The notes under the pieces: generated by a model
What the model was told of the DNA's origin: nothing
The model's input: the letters and a program-made list of their open reading frames with translations, nothing else
Databases searched by the model: none
Shown: piece by piece, positions 48,822-60,733 of the stretch
How positions within the stretch are numbered: position 1 is the first letter of the stretch
Layout of the letters: each line of letters opens with the position of its first letter
Translations under genes and position numbers: made by a program
Assembly (NCBI GenBank): GCA_018343915.1
Contig: JABRWF010000007.1
Span: 2,418,001 to 2,482,000 of the forward strand
Origin: Agroathelia rolfsii
Taxonomy: Eukaryota > Basidiomycota > Agaricomycetes > Amylocorticiales > Amylocorticiaceae
Direction: 5' to 3'
Length of the DNA stretch: 64,000 bases

Positions 48822-50935
48822 ATGTCTCGCTTTTCTCGTTCACGATTTCTCCATAGTCAAGGCACTAGCAGTACCACCGCAGAATCACACTCAGAGCGAC
48901 GTTCTTACCGCGAGGATCGCCAGCGCAGAGGTGCCTCAAGTTATGGCCAGTCTCAATACAGTGAAAATAATCGGCGGCGCTACGAAGATGAATACTCTCC
49001 CTACGAGAATGATACTCGTGCATACGCCTCTCAACGACCCAGTCGCAATGCATGGGTAAACTATGATGCCAGAAGCCCTTCCCAGGACTCTTACTATGAT
49101 GATGGCCCGAGCTGGCAGCGGCGTGGCGGCAGAGGTCATTCTCACAGAAATGATAGCACTGGGCCTGCGTATGGAGGCAACCACCAATACCCAAGCAATC
49201 ACAATTCCGATGGATATCAATATATCGATGATACGTTTTCAAGGGGCAATCAATGGCAGGCAGGCCCGCCTGGGTCGTATTCTCAGCAAATACCATATAA
49301 TGACCGCTCGTGGCACCCCCGAGAGGATGTAGACATGGCTGCGGCTGAACAACATGATCGTTATCCACACCGTCCTCGAGGTGAAAGTTTACGACCGAAA
49401 AAACAACAGAGAGCTATGCGCCCGTCGCCGACATTGGGAGTTGAAAAAAGAGCAAGTCCTCCTCTTGCGACCGCTGCTGCATTACACACGAGCGCACAGA
49501 CTTCGTCGCCGGCCCCATTCCTGCGGAAAGGTGTGCTAGCAGAAGCGCTTCGAAATCCATCTCCTCCACCGTTCATCCCTGGAGAGCCATCCGAAGCATA
49601 CCTCTCCATCTCCCAACAAGGATCAAACGAGGTCTCATCACCCCCTCGCAAGCTCCTCATCCTTGATCTCAATGGCAGCCTGCTCTATCGCAGCCCCCGC
49701 GAATCCGCACCAAGGCACCGCGCGATGACAGGTGGGCCTCGTCTGCGAGCCGTACACCCAAGACCATATATGCGAGCCTTTCGTGAATACCTGTTCACAC
49801 CAGTAACAAAGGAATGGCTGGACACAATGATCTGGTCCTCCGCACAACCACACAGTGTCGCGGACATGGTCAATAATTGTTTCGGGAGCGAACAGGAAGA
49901 ATTGCTGGCCGTATGGGCCCGAGATACTCTAGGTCTATCGTCGGTGGAATACGGTATGAACTTTTCTCTGCCTTTCTCGTCTGATAATCGTGTTCCTTAT
50001 GGTCATTTCTTGAACCCTTATATGTCGTTCTCTGTTTATCTTCCTTCCTCGTTCTGGTCGATTATCATCATGATGATCAGGTCGCAAGACCCAGACGGTG
50101 AAAGATCTCGAGAAACCATGGACGTTTTGCGCCGAGAAGCATCATTCCGCAGCGACGACGCTATTGTTAGACGACTCACCATTGAAGGCGCACCTTCAGC
50201 CGTTCAACCACCTCTGTGTACCCGAATATGATTCGAAACTGCGCGCGAATGATCTTGCCCGGGTCAAGTATGATACTGCCAAATTGGAAGAGGAGAAAGA
50301 AAAACAGTCTATTTCTGTAGCTCCTGGGGTCGAGATAACGTCAAACACTGGTACATGTACTACTACCGCTGCTGTTGATGGCACCATCGTATCCCAAGAC
50401 GGGCCGGCAACAGCTGATGCCGTCAATGCCAATGAGAATTCAGCACAGGCTATATCAGAAAAAATAAAGAAGGATAGGAAGAAAAAGAAGAAGGCGAAGG
50501 TGCCTTTGGAAGATCCTGGTCATTCTTACGATGAGACGCTGCTAGCGGTTATTGGCGTTCTGGATACTATACGCACACAGAGCAACGTCGCAGGATGGAT
50601 CCGTAGCAGGGGTTTATGGGCTGTAGACGAACAACCAGAAACAAAAGGTATATGGTGAACTCAATTGATCACGAGAAGGGACTTATTTACAAGCTTCGTG
50701 ACCCGTTTTAGATTTGCCATTGCCAGCTGGCAATGCATCGCCAGTGGGTAATGACGGACAATTGGTGGGCGTATCCTCTGACCCCAAAGAACCAGTCGCT
50801 GCCGTTCCTTCTAACGGCGAGAAGAAGGTGGACATGTGGTTCGATTCGCTGTCGAACAAGGTCCATTGGGCTCTTCGAGGCCGGAAGGCTTTGAAAGAGC
50901 TAGGTATCGAGGTAACACCAGGAGTGCATCAATGA
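48822..50935 (+). CDS. FCP1-homology (NIF) domain protein with altered catalytic motif
   Basis: Three exons encode ~635 residues. The first ~240 residues are disordered and rich in Arg, Ser, Tyr, Asp and Gly (RSYREDRQRRGASSYGQ). The FCP1 domain begins near residue 275 with KLLILDLNGSLLYR and continues AVHPRPYMRAFREYLF, EWLDTMIWSSAQPHSV, YGRKTQTVKDLEKPW and TLLLDDSPLKAHLQPFNH. Active FCP/SCP phosphatases carry DxDx(T/V); here the second Asp is Asn (DLNGS), while the later DD is retained. The second half has a Lys-rich helix (KKDRKKKKKAKV) and a conserved end (WFDSLSNKVHWALRGRKAL). The start ATG 48822 is preferred because upstream in-frame sequence looks non-coding. It may bind phosphoproteins or act as a weak phosphatase; substrate unknown. 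Confidence 0.85.
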
Positions 50936-51147
50936 TGCAATAGATATTGACAAGTCGATGATGACGGTAGAACACATTAGATTACTACAGTGATGCTCTA
51001 ATGGAAAAAAGAAGGGTCGTCATGGCTCGGCCTCTCGCAGATAGGACGAAGTGAAATAAAAATATGAAGCCTCCAGTTATGATAATGCCTTCACGATGTG
51101 GGCAGTCGTGTGGAGGCCATACGGACGGGCATAAGCAACGGGGCGTC

Positions 51148-51165
51148 GTGTGTGTGTGTGTGTGT
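51148..51165 (+). repeat. TG dinucleotide microsatellite
   Basis: About nine TG units are followed by a G-rich stretch, downstream of the FCP1-domain gene. Confidence 0.9.
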
Positions 51166-52473
51166 ATGTGCGGGGGAGGGGGATTCAAGTGAGATGCAAT
51201 CGTCGTCCTCCAGGTAAGGCTCACTCTATCAATAATGTAACAGCCATGGCTACACATGCCATGGCTACGTATGGCGATAGCCTTTCACCTACACACGCAA
51301 GTACTGTCAGAGAAAAAAAACCATTCAGATGCACAGTGAACGATCTATCGCACCTATACGCGCCGACATGAAAAACATGCCGAGAAATCTGCACATGGAT
51401 TTCGTTTAGCCAAGACTTTTTGATGTGATACCAAGAGAGCGTACCCCTCTTTGTTCCGGTCAATGAGACGTGGAGCCACGGAGCGTACGTATGTGCAGGT
51501 ACAGATAGTCAGGAGGATGACCAGAAGCAGAGATTGGAAGTTGAAGAGTGCCGACTGGAATATCAAGTAGTGGTGTTACTTTCGACGACGATAGCAGGTA
51601 GAGGATACAGAAATACCATGACTCAGACGAAGTGAGAAATGCAAGGATGGCAAAGAATACAGAAAATAACGACCTTCAAGCTCTGAATTCAAATGAAAGA
51701 GGCAGCAGATAGTCCGAGAGCACGCTGGTAATCAATGGTATTGGCAATGGCCAAGCCTGTGTGTCGTATGTACACATGGCATGCACTTGCTCGTGTCTCA
51801 CGTGACATAACTGAGTCTTGCCTTACTAGAAAGTCAACTTCTATTTATAGTAATGGTCCATTTTCGACAAGTCAGAACTAATCGTCGACTATTATGGCCC
51901 ACGATGGTATTTTCACTGGCACTTCATCAGAACTGTGCCTGGCTTTGTGTCCTTGGAGAAATGATCAGCATCTTCAGGTGATGTAAGGAGGCATATGGAG
52001 CAACGTATCACATGGAGGGGTTGGAAAAACCATCATCACTGCGTTTGTGGGGTAATGTCATGTTGCTTCAAATTGCGCGCGATGACGATGACCGTATCGA
52101 TGGGTAAATGCTACGGCGGCTCTCATGTTTTGGGTGATAGTGGATTTATTGCGATGAAAAAATCAAAGTCCCCCAGAAGTGGATACGAGACCATGCTTTT
52201 TGGTGCCAATCTTCCTTCGCAGTGGACGAGTTAGTAGGCGCTTTCGTGTCCTCGCTATTATGCATCGAGGTTCTTTTTCAAGTTGTACAATGTGCGTATC
52301 CGTACGCTGACAATATTTTTTATAGACTTGTGCCTGGTCATCGACATCATAGAACAACTTTCTCTTCGGCCCACCCGTGGAATTTCGGATATCGACACCC
52401 GCCACGCTTTGCATAATAAAACTTCAATTTCCGATGCACAAACTTTGTCTGATAATCAGAAAATCTCCCTTTC

Positions 52474-52494
52474 TTTTTTTTTTTAAAAAAAAAA
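52474..52494. repeat. T11A10 palindromic homopolymer block
   Basis: Eleven T followed directly by ten A can form a perfect AT hairpin. It may be a nucleosome-excluding element or poly-A-derived; it is ~430 bp upstream of the OPT gene A start. Confidence 0.8.
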
Positions 52495-52919
52495 CGCGAA
52501 CCCCTCTAAGTAGAGCCAAGATGGGATGCACTAGCACAAGTGAATTGTGGCTTGGTAGCCTCATGGTTTGGGAACCCAAAGGATTGGCCCTCGAAGTTTG
52601 CCTACATACTCCACAGCACGAGGTTACTTGGTAATTCAGAGAGCGACAGTAGTACAATATAGTTCCTGGATCAGGCTTTTGCCAATAATGCCTATCCATA
52701 TTGATGCCGGCATTGCGGATAGCAATAGCCCTTGGCAGCCTCTCCTTTTTTTCGGCTGGTACCACATGCTGGAAAATTTCGGCTTTATCTCCAGACGATG
52801 TCGATATCGTGCGTTTTCGGCTATCTAGTTGCGTTTTTCGGATTGGTGAGAGCAGCGGATTCTCCTTAAAATCATGGGAGAGGATGGCTCCCCTTTTCTC
52901 ACCCTCCTCCCATCCTATC

Positions 52920-55900
52920 ATGGCTTTCTCTAGCAAGCCCGAGAGGAGTGACAGCTCCATCGATGCAGTCGATCCTGAGAAACAAAACAAGCTCGACCTG
53001 AGTGTGTTATCACTGGACTTTTTCTAAAACCCGTCTTTACTGACCTTTAGAATCTCAGCGACCGAGACTGAGGTCCCAGAGTTCGATGATCCAAACTTGG
53101 ACAAGAACGAGGCGGCGGCGGGAGTACTGGAGGACGACTCGCCCTATCCCGAGGTACGCTCTGCTGTGGCCAACACGGACGACCCAGAAATGCCTGTGAA
53201 CACAATCCGTGCATGGGTACTAGGCATGATTTGGGCCATCATCATTTCGGGCATGAACCAGTTTTTCTTCTTCCGCTACCCCTCCGTCACAGTTACTCCT
53301 GTGGGTATTCATTAGAACTTGGACGAAGATCAGATTGACGATGTGGCGTCGTTTCATGTTTCCTAACGCCTTCCTCTCTTTTTATAGATCGTTGCCCAGC
53401 TGCTTTCGTTCCCTGTCGGCCGGCTCTGGGCTGCCATTATTCCTAACGTCAAGATCTTTGGTGTTTCCCTCAACCCTGGACCGTTTACCATCAAAGAGCA
53501 CGTCTTGGCTACAATTATGGCTTCCGTTGGCTCCAGCTCCGCGTATGCTGTATGTGCTTCGGACCCACGCAAGACAATCTTTTCATTTTCTGATCTTGTG
53601 ATATTTTTAGACCGATATTGTCGCCGTCCAACGAGTGTACTACAACGAATACCCTGTTTTCGCTTACCAATGGCTAATGGTCATGTCCACCCAGCTTATC
53701 GGTTTCTCGATCGGTGGTATTGCCCGTCGATTCTTGGTGCAGCCTGCATCGATGATTTGGCCCTCGAACTTGGTCAACTGCGCACTTTTCAATACTTTGC
53801 ATGCACAGCAGTACGCTGGTGTGGGTACCCGCGGTGGTGTCTCTCGCGAGCGCTTCTTCTTTTACGCCTTCCTTTGCGCTGGCTGTTGGTGTACGTAAAC
53901 TTCTTCTCAACGATTCCTGAACTTCTTTTTGTCGTACTAAAATCCCGGTTTGCTAGACATTCTACCGGGATATTTGTTCACTGCGTTGTCCTACTTCTCC
54001 TGGGTCTGCTGGATCGCTCCGGAAAACGTTCCTTTGAACATAATGTTTGGGTACGAGAGCGGCCTGGGCATGTCCATCATCACCTTTGACTGGTCGCAGA
54101 TTGCCTACATCGGCTCACCACTTGCCACACCCTGGTGGGCCGAGGCGAACGTTGCAGGCGGATTCGTCTTCTTCTTCTGGATCATCGCGCCTGCTCTGTA
54201 CTTCACCAACACATGGTACTCCAAATTCATGCCCATGGCCTCCCGCGGCTCGTTCGATAATACGGGCTCGAGCTACAACGTCTCGAGGATCCTTGACTCA
54301 GACATGCGGTTCGATGAGGAGGCATATAAGGCGTACAGCCCTATCTTGCTCTCCACCACGTTCGCTCTCAGTTATGGCATTTCGTTCGCTACGATGACGG
54401 CTACCATTGTGTACGTATTGCTTCTTTATTTCATCACAATCGCGCGTGTGGAGAAGGAGAGAAGTATTGATACGCTTCTGCCCTGATTTTAGACATTGCT
54501 TCTTGTACTACCGTAAGCAGATCTGGATACAGGCCCGCCGCTCGATGCACGAGCAACCGGATATCCACGCACGTCTGATGTCCAGGTACCCGCAGGTGCC
54601 GGAGTGGTGGTATGCGGTTCTGTTCGTGACCATGTTCGTCTTCGGTGTTGTCTCAATTGAGGTGTACCATACCGACTTCCCCGTTTGGGCATTTGTTTTG
54701 TCGCTTATCATCGGTAATGCGTCTACACTTCTCTCTCTCTCTCTTTCTGCTAGAATTGAGTAGGACGTTTCTCATATCCCTTTTATTCGCTAGCATTCGT
54801 CTATGTGATTCCCATCGGCATGATCCAGGCTATCACGAACCAACAAGTCGGTTTGAACGTCATTACGGAACTGATCATTGGTTATATGCTTCCTGGGCGT
54901 CCCATCGCAATGATGTTGTTCAAGACCTGGGGCTACATCACTATGTACCAAGCATTGACATTCACATCCGACTTCAAGCTAGGCCACTACATGAAGGTAC
55001 CCCCGCGCCCAATGTTCTGGGGTCAGGTTATCGCTTCTGTGGTCGCCGCCACGGTTCAGCTCGGCGTGCAGGCATGGATGTTCACGAACATTCCCGATAT
55101 GTGCTCTCCGTCCCAGAAGGACGGGTTCATCTGCCCCTCGACGGAAACATTCGGCACGGCCAGCATCATCTGGGGTGTCATCGGCCCCAGGCGCCAATTC
55201 TCTACCGGCCAGATTTATAATGGTCTCGTCTGGTTTTTCCTCATCGGTGCTATTCTGCCCGTCATCACCTGGGCCGCGACCCAAAAGTGGCCGAACAGCT
55301 TCATGCGTTACGTCAAGTGAGTGGCTTTCTTTATCTGCGTTGCCTTGCTTTGTTTCCTGCTGCTGGCTTGATGCGATCATGTCATATCATTTTGACGGGT
55401 CACGGTCGTTAGCGGTTCCTGTTCTATCTTGTTCTTTCCTGCTTGCCCTGTGTTGTGGCTCGGTAGCTTATGCCTCGCTTCTCCCTTGTATCCATACAGC
55501 ATCCCTGTCATCTTAACAGGTACCGGATATATTCCTCCCGCTGCCGCTGAGAACTACGGTACGTCAAAATTTATCAATTGCTTGATGTGGCTCGCACGGC
55601 AGCTTTATGCTTATCGTATGGATGGTCATGCCGCTCCACTTTTTCTTCTCTCCATAGTACCTTGGGCTGTTGTTGGCTTCTTGTTCCAATATGTGATCCG
55701 CAAGCGCCACTTCCAATGGTGGACAAAGTATAATTGTAAGTGGCAGATTTCTCTTGGGTGCTCCATGTGCTCCTCCGCCCTACGGCCCCGAGAGAGAATG
55801 AAGAACTGACTTTACGGTTTTCCCTTTCTTCTTCTATGCTCTCCCACGGTGGCCAGATGTCTTATCTGCCGCGCTGGACTCGGGTCTAGCGGTGAGCGTG

Positions 55901-56062
55901 ATCCTGATATTCTTCTGCTTACAATATCCACGCAACGGGACGATTGGCGAGAACAGTATCGCAACCTGGTGGGGTAACACCGTCTATGCTAAGACGGCAG
56001 ATGGAAACGGGACCCCGCTCTGGACGACGAACGGCACGTTTGGGCCTTCGACGTGGGCTTGA
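52920..56062 (+). CDS. OPT-family oligopeptide transporter, copy A
   Basis: The gene encodes about 780 residues in ten exons. The start ATG 52920 gives MAFSSKPERSDSSIDA and matches the start of the adjacent paralog. A cytosolic acidic N-terminus contains DDSPYPEVRSAVANTDDPEM, followed by about a dozen membrane helices. OPT hallmarks are the NPG motif in SLNPGPFTIKEHV, QWLMVMSTQLIGFSIGGIAR, FNTLHAQQYAGVG, QQVGLNVITELIIGYMLPG and the KIPPR-like KVPPRPMFWGQ. The family imports small peptides, driven by protons, at the plasma membrane. It ends GTFGPSTWA with TGA at 56060-56062. Two C-terminal introns, 55318-55499 and 55557-55658 (approximate), are absent from copy B. Peptide specificity and any role in glutathione or metal-complex uptake cannot be read from the sequence. 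Confidence 0.93.
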
Positions 56063-56088
56063 GTAATGCATACAGCATATAATTCGCT

Positions 56089-56114
56089 TCTCTCTCTCTC
56101 TCTCTCTCTCTCTC
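56089..56114 (+). repeat. TC dinucleotide microsatellite
   Basis: Thirteen TC units lie just downstream of the OPT copy A stop codon, probably in its 3' UTR. Confidence 0.9.
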
Positions 56115-57780
56115 CCTCTTTATATGTAGCAAGGGTACTGCCTCTTTGAGGCGCTTCATGAGTTGTATATAGTTTCTCTTCTCTTCTCTTTGTTCCTGAA
56201 TTGTTCTGTTTACTACTTTTTTGTTACTTTCTTCCCTTTCACCTTATAAAGCCCGCGATGCCTCCCCTGCACATCATTCCAGTATATCATGATCTTCTTT
56301 TCTCCGGTTAATGATCGCATACGCACACATATATACATATATTATTATATTCCCATGTACCTCCTCTCTAATCTAGCGGACTACATGAGCGCACACGACC
56401 TGTGCCAAGGAGGAAAGAAGGGGTGGCGAATATGTTACAGCCGTTATCAAACTTCCGCTTCGAGCTGCGTACGTACTGACTAGCATGCCTGGAGCTTGTT
56501 CCGGTACCAGCAACATCATCACGGTACCAGTCTAGACAAGCGGCTTGATGACGGTGATGGTTGGGTGATGTATGTCTTCAGGTTGCAGTCATACGTGTAT
56601 ATACACAGGGGAAAATCTTGTTGGCTGACTGCAACTGCAACCCCCGTCTCCTTATCAAGGGGATGGATATTGACAGCTATTGATATGCACATATACAAAT
56701 GATGGGATGATGGCACAGCGCTAGTTGGCCCTTCTCCCGCTTGCTCCCGGTTGGCGGTCACGGATTGAGCCAACCGGCCCGTTTTCTTTGTGCTCTTCTG
56801 TATGCATCTCCGGTGGCTAGTGGCGCTCGGAACAAAATCGGGAGATGCCGCAAAAACAGGTTTTCCTCCAGCTCATCCAGGTTCAAGTTGCTGCACTCAC
56901 CACCAAGTTGCCACCAGTGGGCTATGATCAGGGTGTATGTATTCTCAGTCGCTATCTATCGGGACTGTGTAGCAATACAATACGGCATGGCGGCGCTGGC
57001 GGATGTATGGATGCCAATGATGATATATAATGATAATAATGGTCATCCTCGTCACACTGGCACCCTCTAGGTCCGCTCCGTCATGTGCGAGCGAGCGCGC
57101 GTGTGCCGATTATATCAATGCATGTGTCCAAAGATACATTACGCCCCCATGCAGGGGAGAAGGGAAATCAATTGTTGCCTGATTCGTTTTTGCTCTCGCT
57201 CGGCTCGGGGACGCTAATGGGGTACACAGATGTGCCTTGGGGGGAAAGAGAAGGAACGGGCCTACGCAGTTGGAGCATGTGGAAAGCGTTCGCCCCCATC
57301 AGCCATGATAACAGGCCCAATGGACTATTAGCCGTGGATCTATTATACGCATTGATCATTGACTTATCATATTAACGGCACTTTCAGGGCGCGGCACGAC
57401 AGATGATGGAAAAGAATGCATAGAACATGCCCTGCTAGGGTATGTCATTATGCTATTCATCAATCTGTCCCTCCATCTTTTAGCACACGACTTCAAGTCA
57501 ATTACGGACGGTGTTGGTCCTCGGCGAAAATGGTGCTAATCACTGTCACTTGCCCAGACAAGGCCACAAGACTGGGATATCATATGCCACAATGGTTGGA
57601 TGGTAACGGACCTATTGCAACGGTGAATTGTCCGAATCCCAAACTATCTGTGGACCATGCGCACACCAGACTCCACAGATCGCACATGGCTCACGCTCAC
57701 GGTCCATCGCCGCTGGACTCTTATCGCATCCTCTGCCCCTGACGGTTGGGACCTCGCTCCGCTTCTGCTTCTGCATGCCA

Positions 57781-57788
57781 TTATAAGT
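57781..57788 (+). promoter_or_regulatory. TATA-like element of OPT copy B
   Basis: ttataagt lies ~115 bp upstream of the ATG at 57901 and is followed by pyrimidine-rich sequence. This is a pattern match only. Confidence 0.35.
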
Positions 57789-57900
57789 ATCTCCCATATC
57801 CATCTCACGACCTTCTTGCCAGCCTCTCCCTCCGTCGCTGTCCTAGCACCCCCTCCCCTCTTCTCCCCTGTCCAGTCCCATTGCGGAGAGAGCAGCCAGT

Positions 57901-60733
57901 ATGTCCCAACTGGAAGAGCGCCACTCAAATAGCCTCATCGATGAGAAGGTTGACCCCGAGAAGGCAGCCCCCGTCGACATTGAACGTATGTATCATGGCT
58001 AATTGTAGAGATGTCGTCTCCGAAATCTCACCACCTCCTTCTCTCTACCCACAGAGGAAGTTCAGGCCGTCGCTGATTTCGACGACCCCAACTTGGACAG
58101 GTCAGAGGCTGTAGCAGGCATTCTTGAGGATGATTCGCCCTACCCCGAAGTGCGATCGGCCGTTGCCAACACAGACGACACCGAAATGCCAGTCAACACG
58201 ATCCGTGCATGGACCTTGGGCTTGTTCTGGGCTATCGTCATTTCCGGCCTAAATCAATTCTTCTTCTTCCGCTATCCCTCGCCCAATATCACCCCTGTAA
58301 GTTATCACCGCCATGATCATCATCAAGCATCACCAGCTTGGCTCCATTCTCCGGGAATAATCAAATAGATCTGACTAACCGTGACGACTTGATAAATACA
58401 GATTGTGGCTCAGTTGCTGGCTTTCCCACTTGGTCGTGCTTGGGCTGCCGCTCTGCCCAACGTCAAGATCTTCGGCGCATCCCTTAACCCCGGTCCGTTT
58501 ACCATCAAGGAGCATGTCTTGGTCACTATCATGGCATCCGTCGGTGCTGCATCTGCCTACGCCGTATGTATTATTTATTTTAAAAAAGCGCATAATTTTT
58601 CGAGATTTATTTTGCTAATGCTTGAATCCAGACCGATATCGTGGCTGTCCAGCGCGTGTACTACAGCCAACACCCCAACTTTGCGTACCAATGGTTGATG
58701 GTCATGTCTACCCAGATTATCGGCTTCTCCGTCGGTGGCATCGCTCGCCGATTCTTGGTCCAGCCTCCTTCCATGATCTGGCCTGCCAACTTGGTCAACT
58801 GTGCGCTGTTCAACACGTTGCATGCCCAGCAATACGCTGGCATGGGTAGCCGCGGCGGTATCTCGCGTGAGAAGTTCTACTTCATCGCCTTCCTGTGCGC
58901 TGGATGCTGGTGTATGTTGTCTTTCTTTCCTCATTTATTATAAATGTCGGTCTAACGTGAATACCACAATCGCAGACCTCCTCCCCGGATACCTCTTCAC
59001 GGCCCTATCCTACTTCTCCTGGGTCTGCTGGATCGCTCCGGACAATGTGCCCCTGAACCAGATGTTTGGTTACGTCAGCGGCATGGGCATGTCGACCATC
59101 ACCTTCGACTGGGCACAGATTGCCTACATTGGCTCCCCGCTCGCGACACCCTGGTGGGCTGAGGCAAATGTCGCCGCCGGTTTCGTCGTCTTCTTCTGGA
59201 TCATCACCCCGGCTTTGTACTATACCAACACGTGGTACGCGAAGTTTATGCCCATCGCCTCGCGCACGTCGTTCGACAACACGGGTGCTTCATACGATAT
59301 CTCGAGGATCATTAACGATGACCTGTCGTTCAATGAGGAGGCATACAAGGCTTACAGCCCGCTGTTCTTGTCGACGACGTTTGCAATTTCTTATGGTCTT
59401 TCGTTTGCGTCTATCACTGCTACCCTGACGTGAGTGTCTTTGCAAGCCGGCCATAATAACTTCTTGAGCTGAATCTCGTTCTTAGGCACTGCTACCTGTT
59501 CTACCGCAAGCAAATCTGGACACAGGCCCGTCGCTCAATGCACGAGCAAGCTGATATCCATGCGCGCCTGATGGCCAAGTACCCGCAGGTACCCGAGTGG
59601 TGGTACGCCACCCTCTTCCTTATCATGTTTGTCTTCGGTGTCGTCTCCATCGAGGTCTATCACACCGAGTTCCCCGTGTGGGCGTTCGTTCTCGCTTTGA
59701 TTATCTGTACGTCATATTTTCGGCCTTGTCTTGACGTAGCTGACGACCAATGGTATTGCCTTTTCCACCTATCGCGCATCTAATTTGTTTAGCCTTTGCC
59801 TATGTTGTTCCCATCGGCATGATTCAGGCCATCACCAACCAGCAGGTCGGCCTCAACGTCATCACGGAGCTTATCGTCGGCTACATGCTACCCGGCCGTC
59901 CTATCGCCATGATGATGTTCAAGACCTGGGGTTACATCACTATGTACCAGGCCCTCCAGTTTACCTCTGACTTCAAGCTGGGCCACTACATGAAGGTGCC
60001 GCCACGTCCGATGTTCTGGGGTCAGGTAGTTGCCTCCGTGGTCGCCGGTACGGTCCAGCTAGGCGTACAGTCGTGGATGTTCACGAACATCCCCGACATG
60101 TGCTCGACGACGCAGAAGGACGGGTTCATTTGCCCCTCGACGGAGGTGTTCGGCACGGCGAGCTTCATCTGGGGTGTCATCGGCCCCCGCCGCCAGTTCT
60201 CCAAGGGTCAGATCTACTACGGCCTCGTCTGGTTCTTCCTTGTTGGCGCGATCTTGCCCGTCCTGCACTGGCTCGCGACACTCAAGTGGCCGCACTCGTG
60301 GGTGCGCTACCTTAACTTCCCCCTCATCCTCACCGGTACGGGCTACATCCCCCCTGCGTCGGCCGAGAACTACGTCCCCTGGGCAATTGTCGGGTTTATC
60401 TTCCAGTATGTGATTAGGAGGAGACACTTCTCGTGGTGGACCAAGTACAATTGTGCGTTTTCCTTTCTTTAATGTATTTGGAATTCAATGGATGCTCACC
60501 TAGTCTTTTTTTTTAAATACCTTTTAGACGTCCTGTCCGCCGCACTCGACTCGGGTCTGGCAGTGAGCATCATCGTGATCTTCTTCTGTCTGCAATACCC
60601 ACGCAATGGTACGATTGGAGAGAACAACATCATGACCTGGTGGGGCAACACGGTGTACGTCAACACTGCCGACGGGAAATACTCGGCACTCTGGACGACG
60701 AATACCACGTTTGGGCCCAAGACATGGGCATAA
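57901..60733 (+). CDS. OPT-family oligopeptide transporter, copy B
   Basis: This is a close tandem paralog of copy A, with near-identical blocks such as GPFTIKEHVL, MSTQIIGFSVGGIARRFLVQ, SYFSWVCWIAP, NQQVGLNVITELIVGYMLPG and KVPPRPMFWGQV. Eight exons encode about 780 residues, starting MSQLEERHSNSLIDEKVD and ending TTFGPKTWA with TAA at 60731-60733. The N-terminal ~30 residues differ from copy A, and the conserved part starts at FDDPNLDRSEA. Its seven introns are at the same positions and phases as seven of the nine in copy A. The segment from SWVRYLNFPLIL through AENYVPWAIVGF is a single uninterrupted exon. All OPT motifs are intact, so both copies are probably functional. Divergent upstream regions suggest separate regulation. 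Confidence 0.93.

Larger units (their letters stand above)
50936..52919. other. 2-kb intergenic region upstream of OPT gene A
   Basis: No frame with a recognised domain is present. The stretch contains a TG microsatellite (51148-51165) and an 11-T/10-A block (52474-52494). The last several hundred bases should be the promoter of the first oligopeptide transporter. Confidence 0.5.
56063..57900. other. 1.8-kb spacer between the tandem OPT genes
   Basis: The spacer holds the 3' UTR of copy A, which begins pyrimidine-rich with a TC microsatellite, and the promoter of copy B. Short open frames show no domain. The 200 bp before copy B is C/T-rich. Confidence 0.55.

Noticed and set aside
52701..52919. 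N-terminal extension of OPT copy A
   Set aside because: An in-frame ATG exists, but the tandem paralog starts at the position equivalent to 52920, and the extension has no counterpart there.
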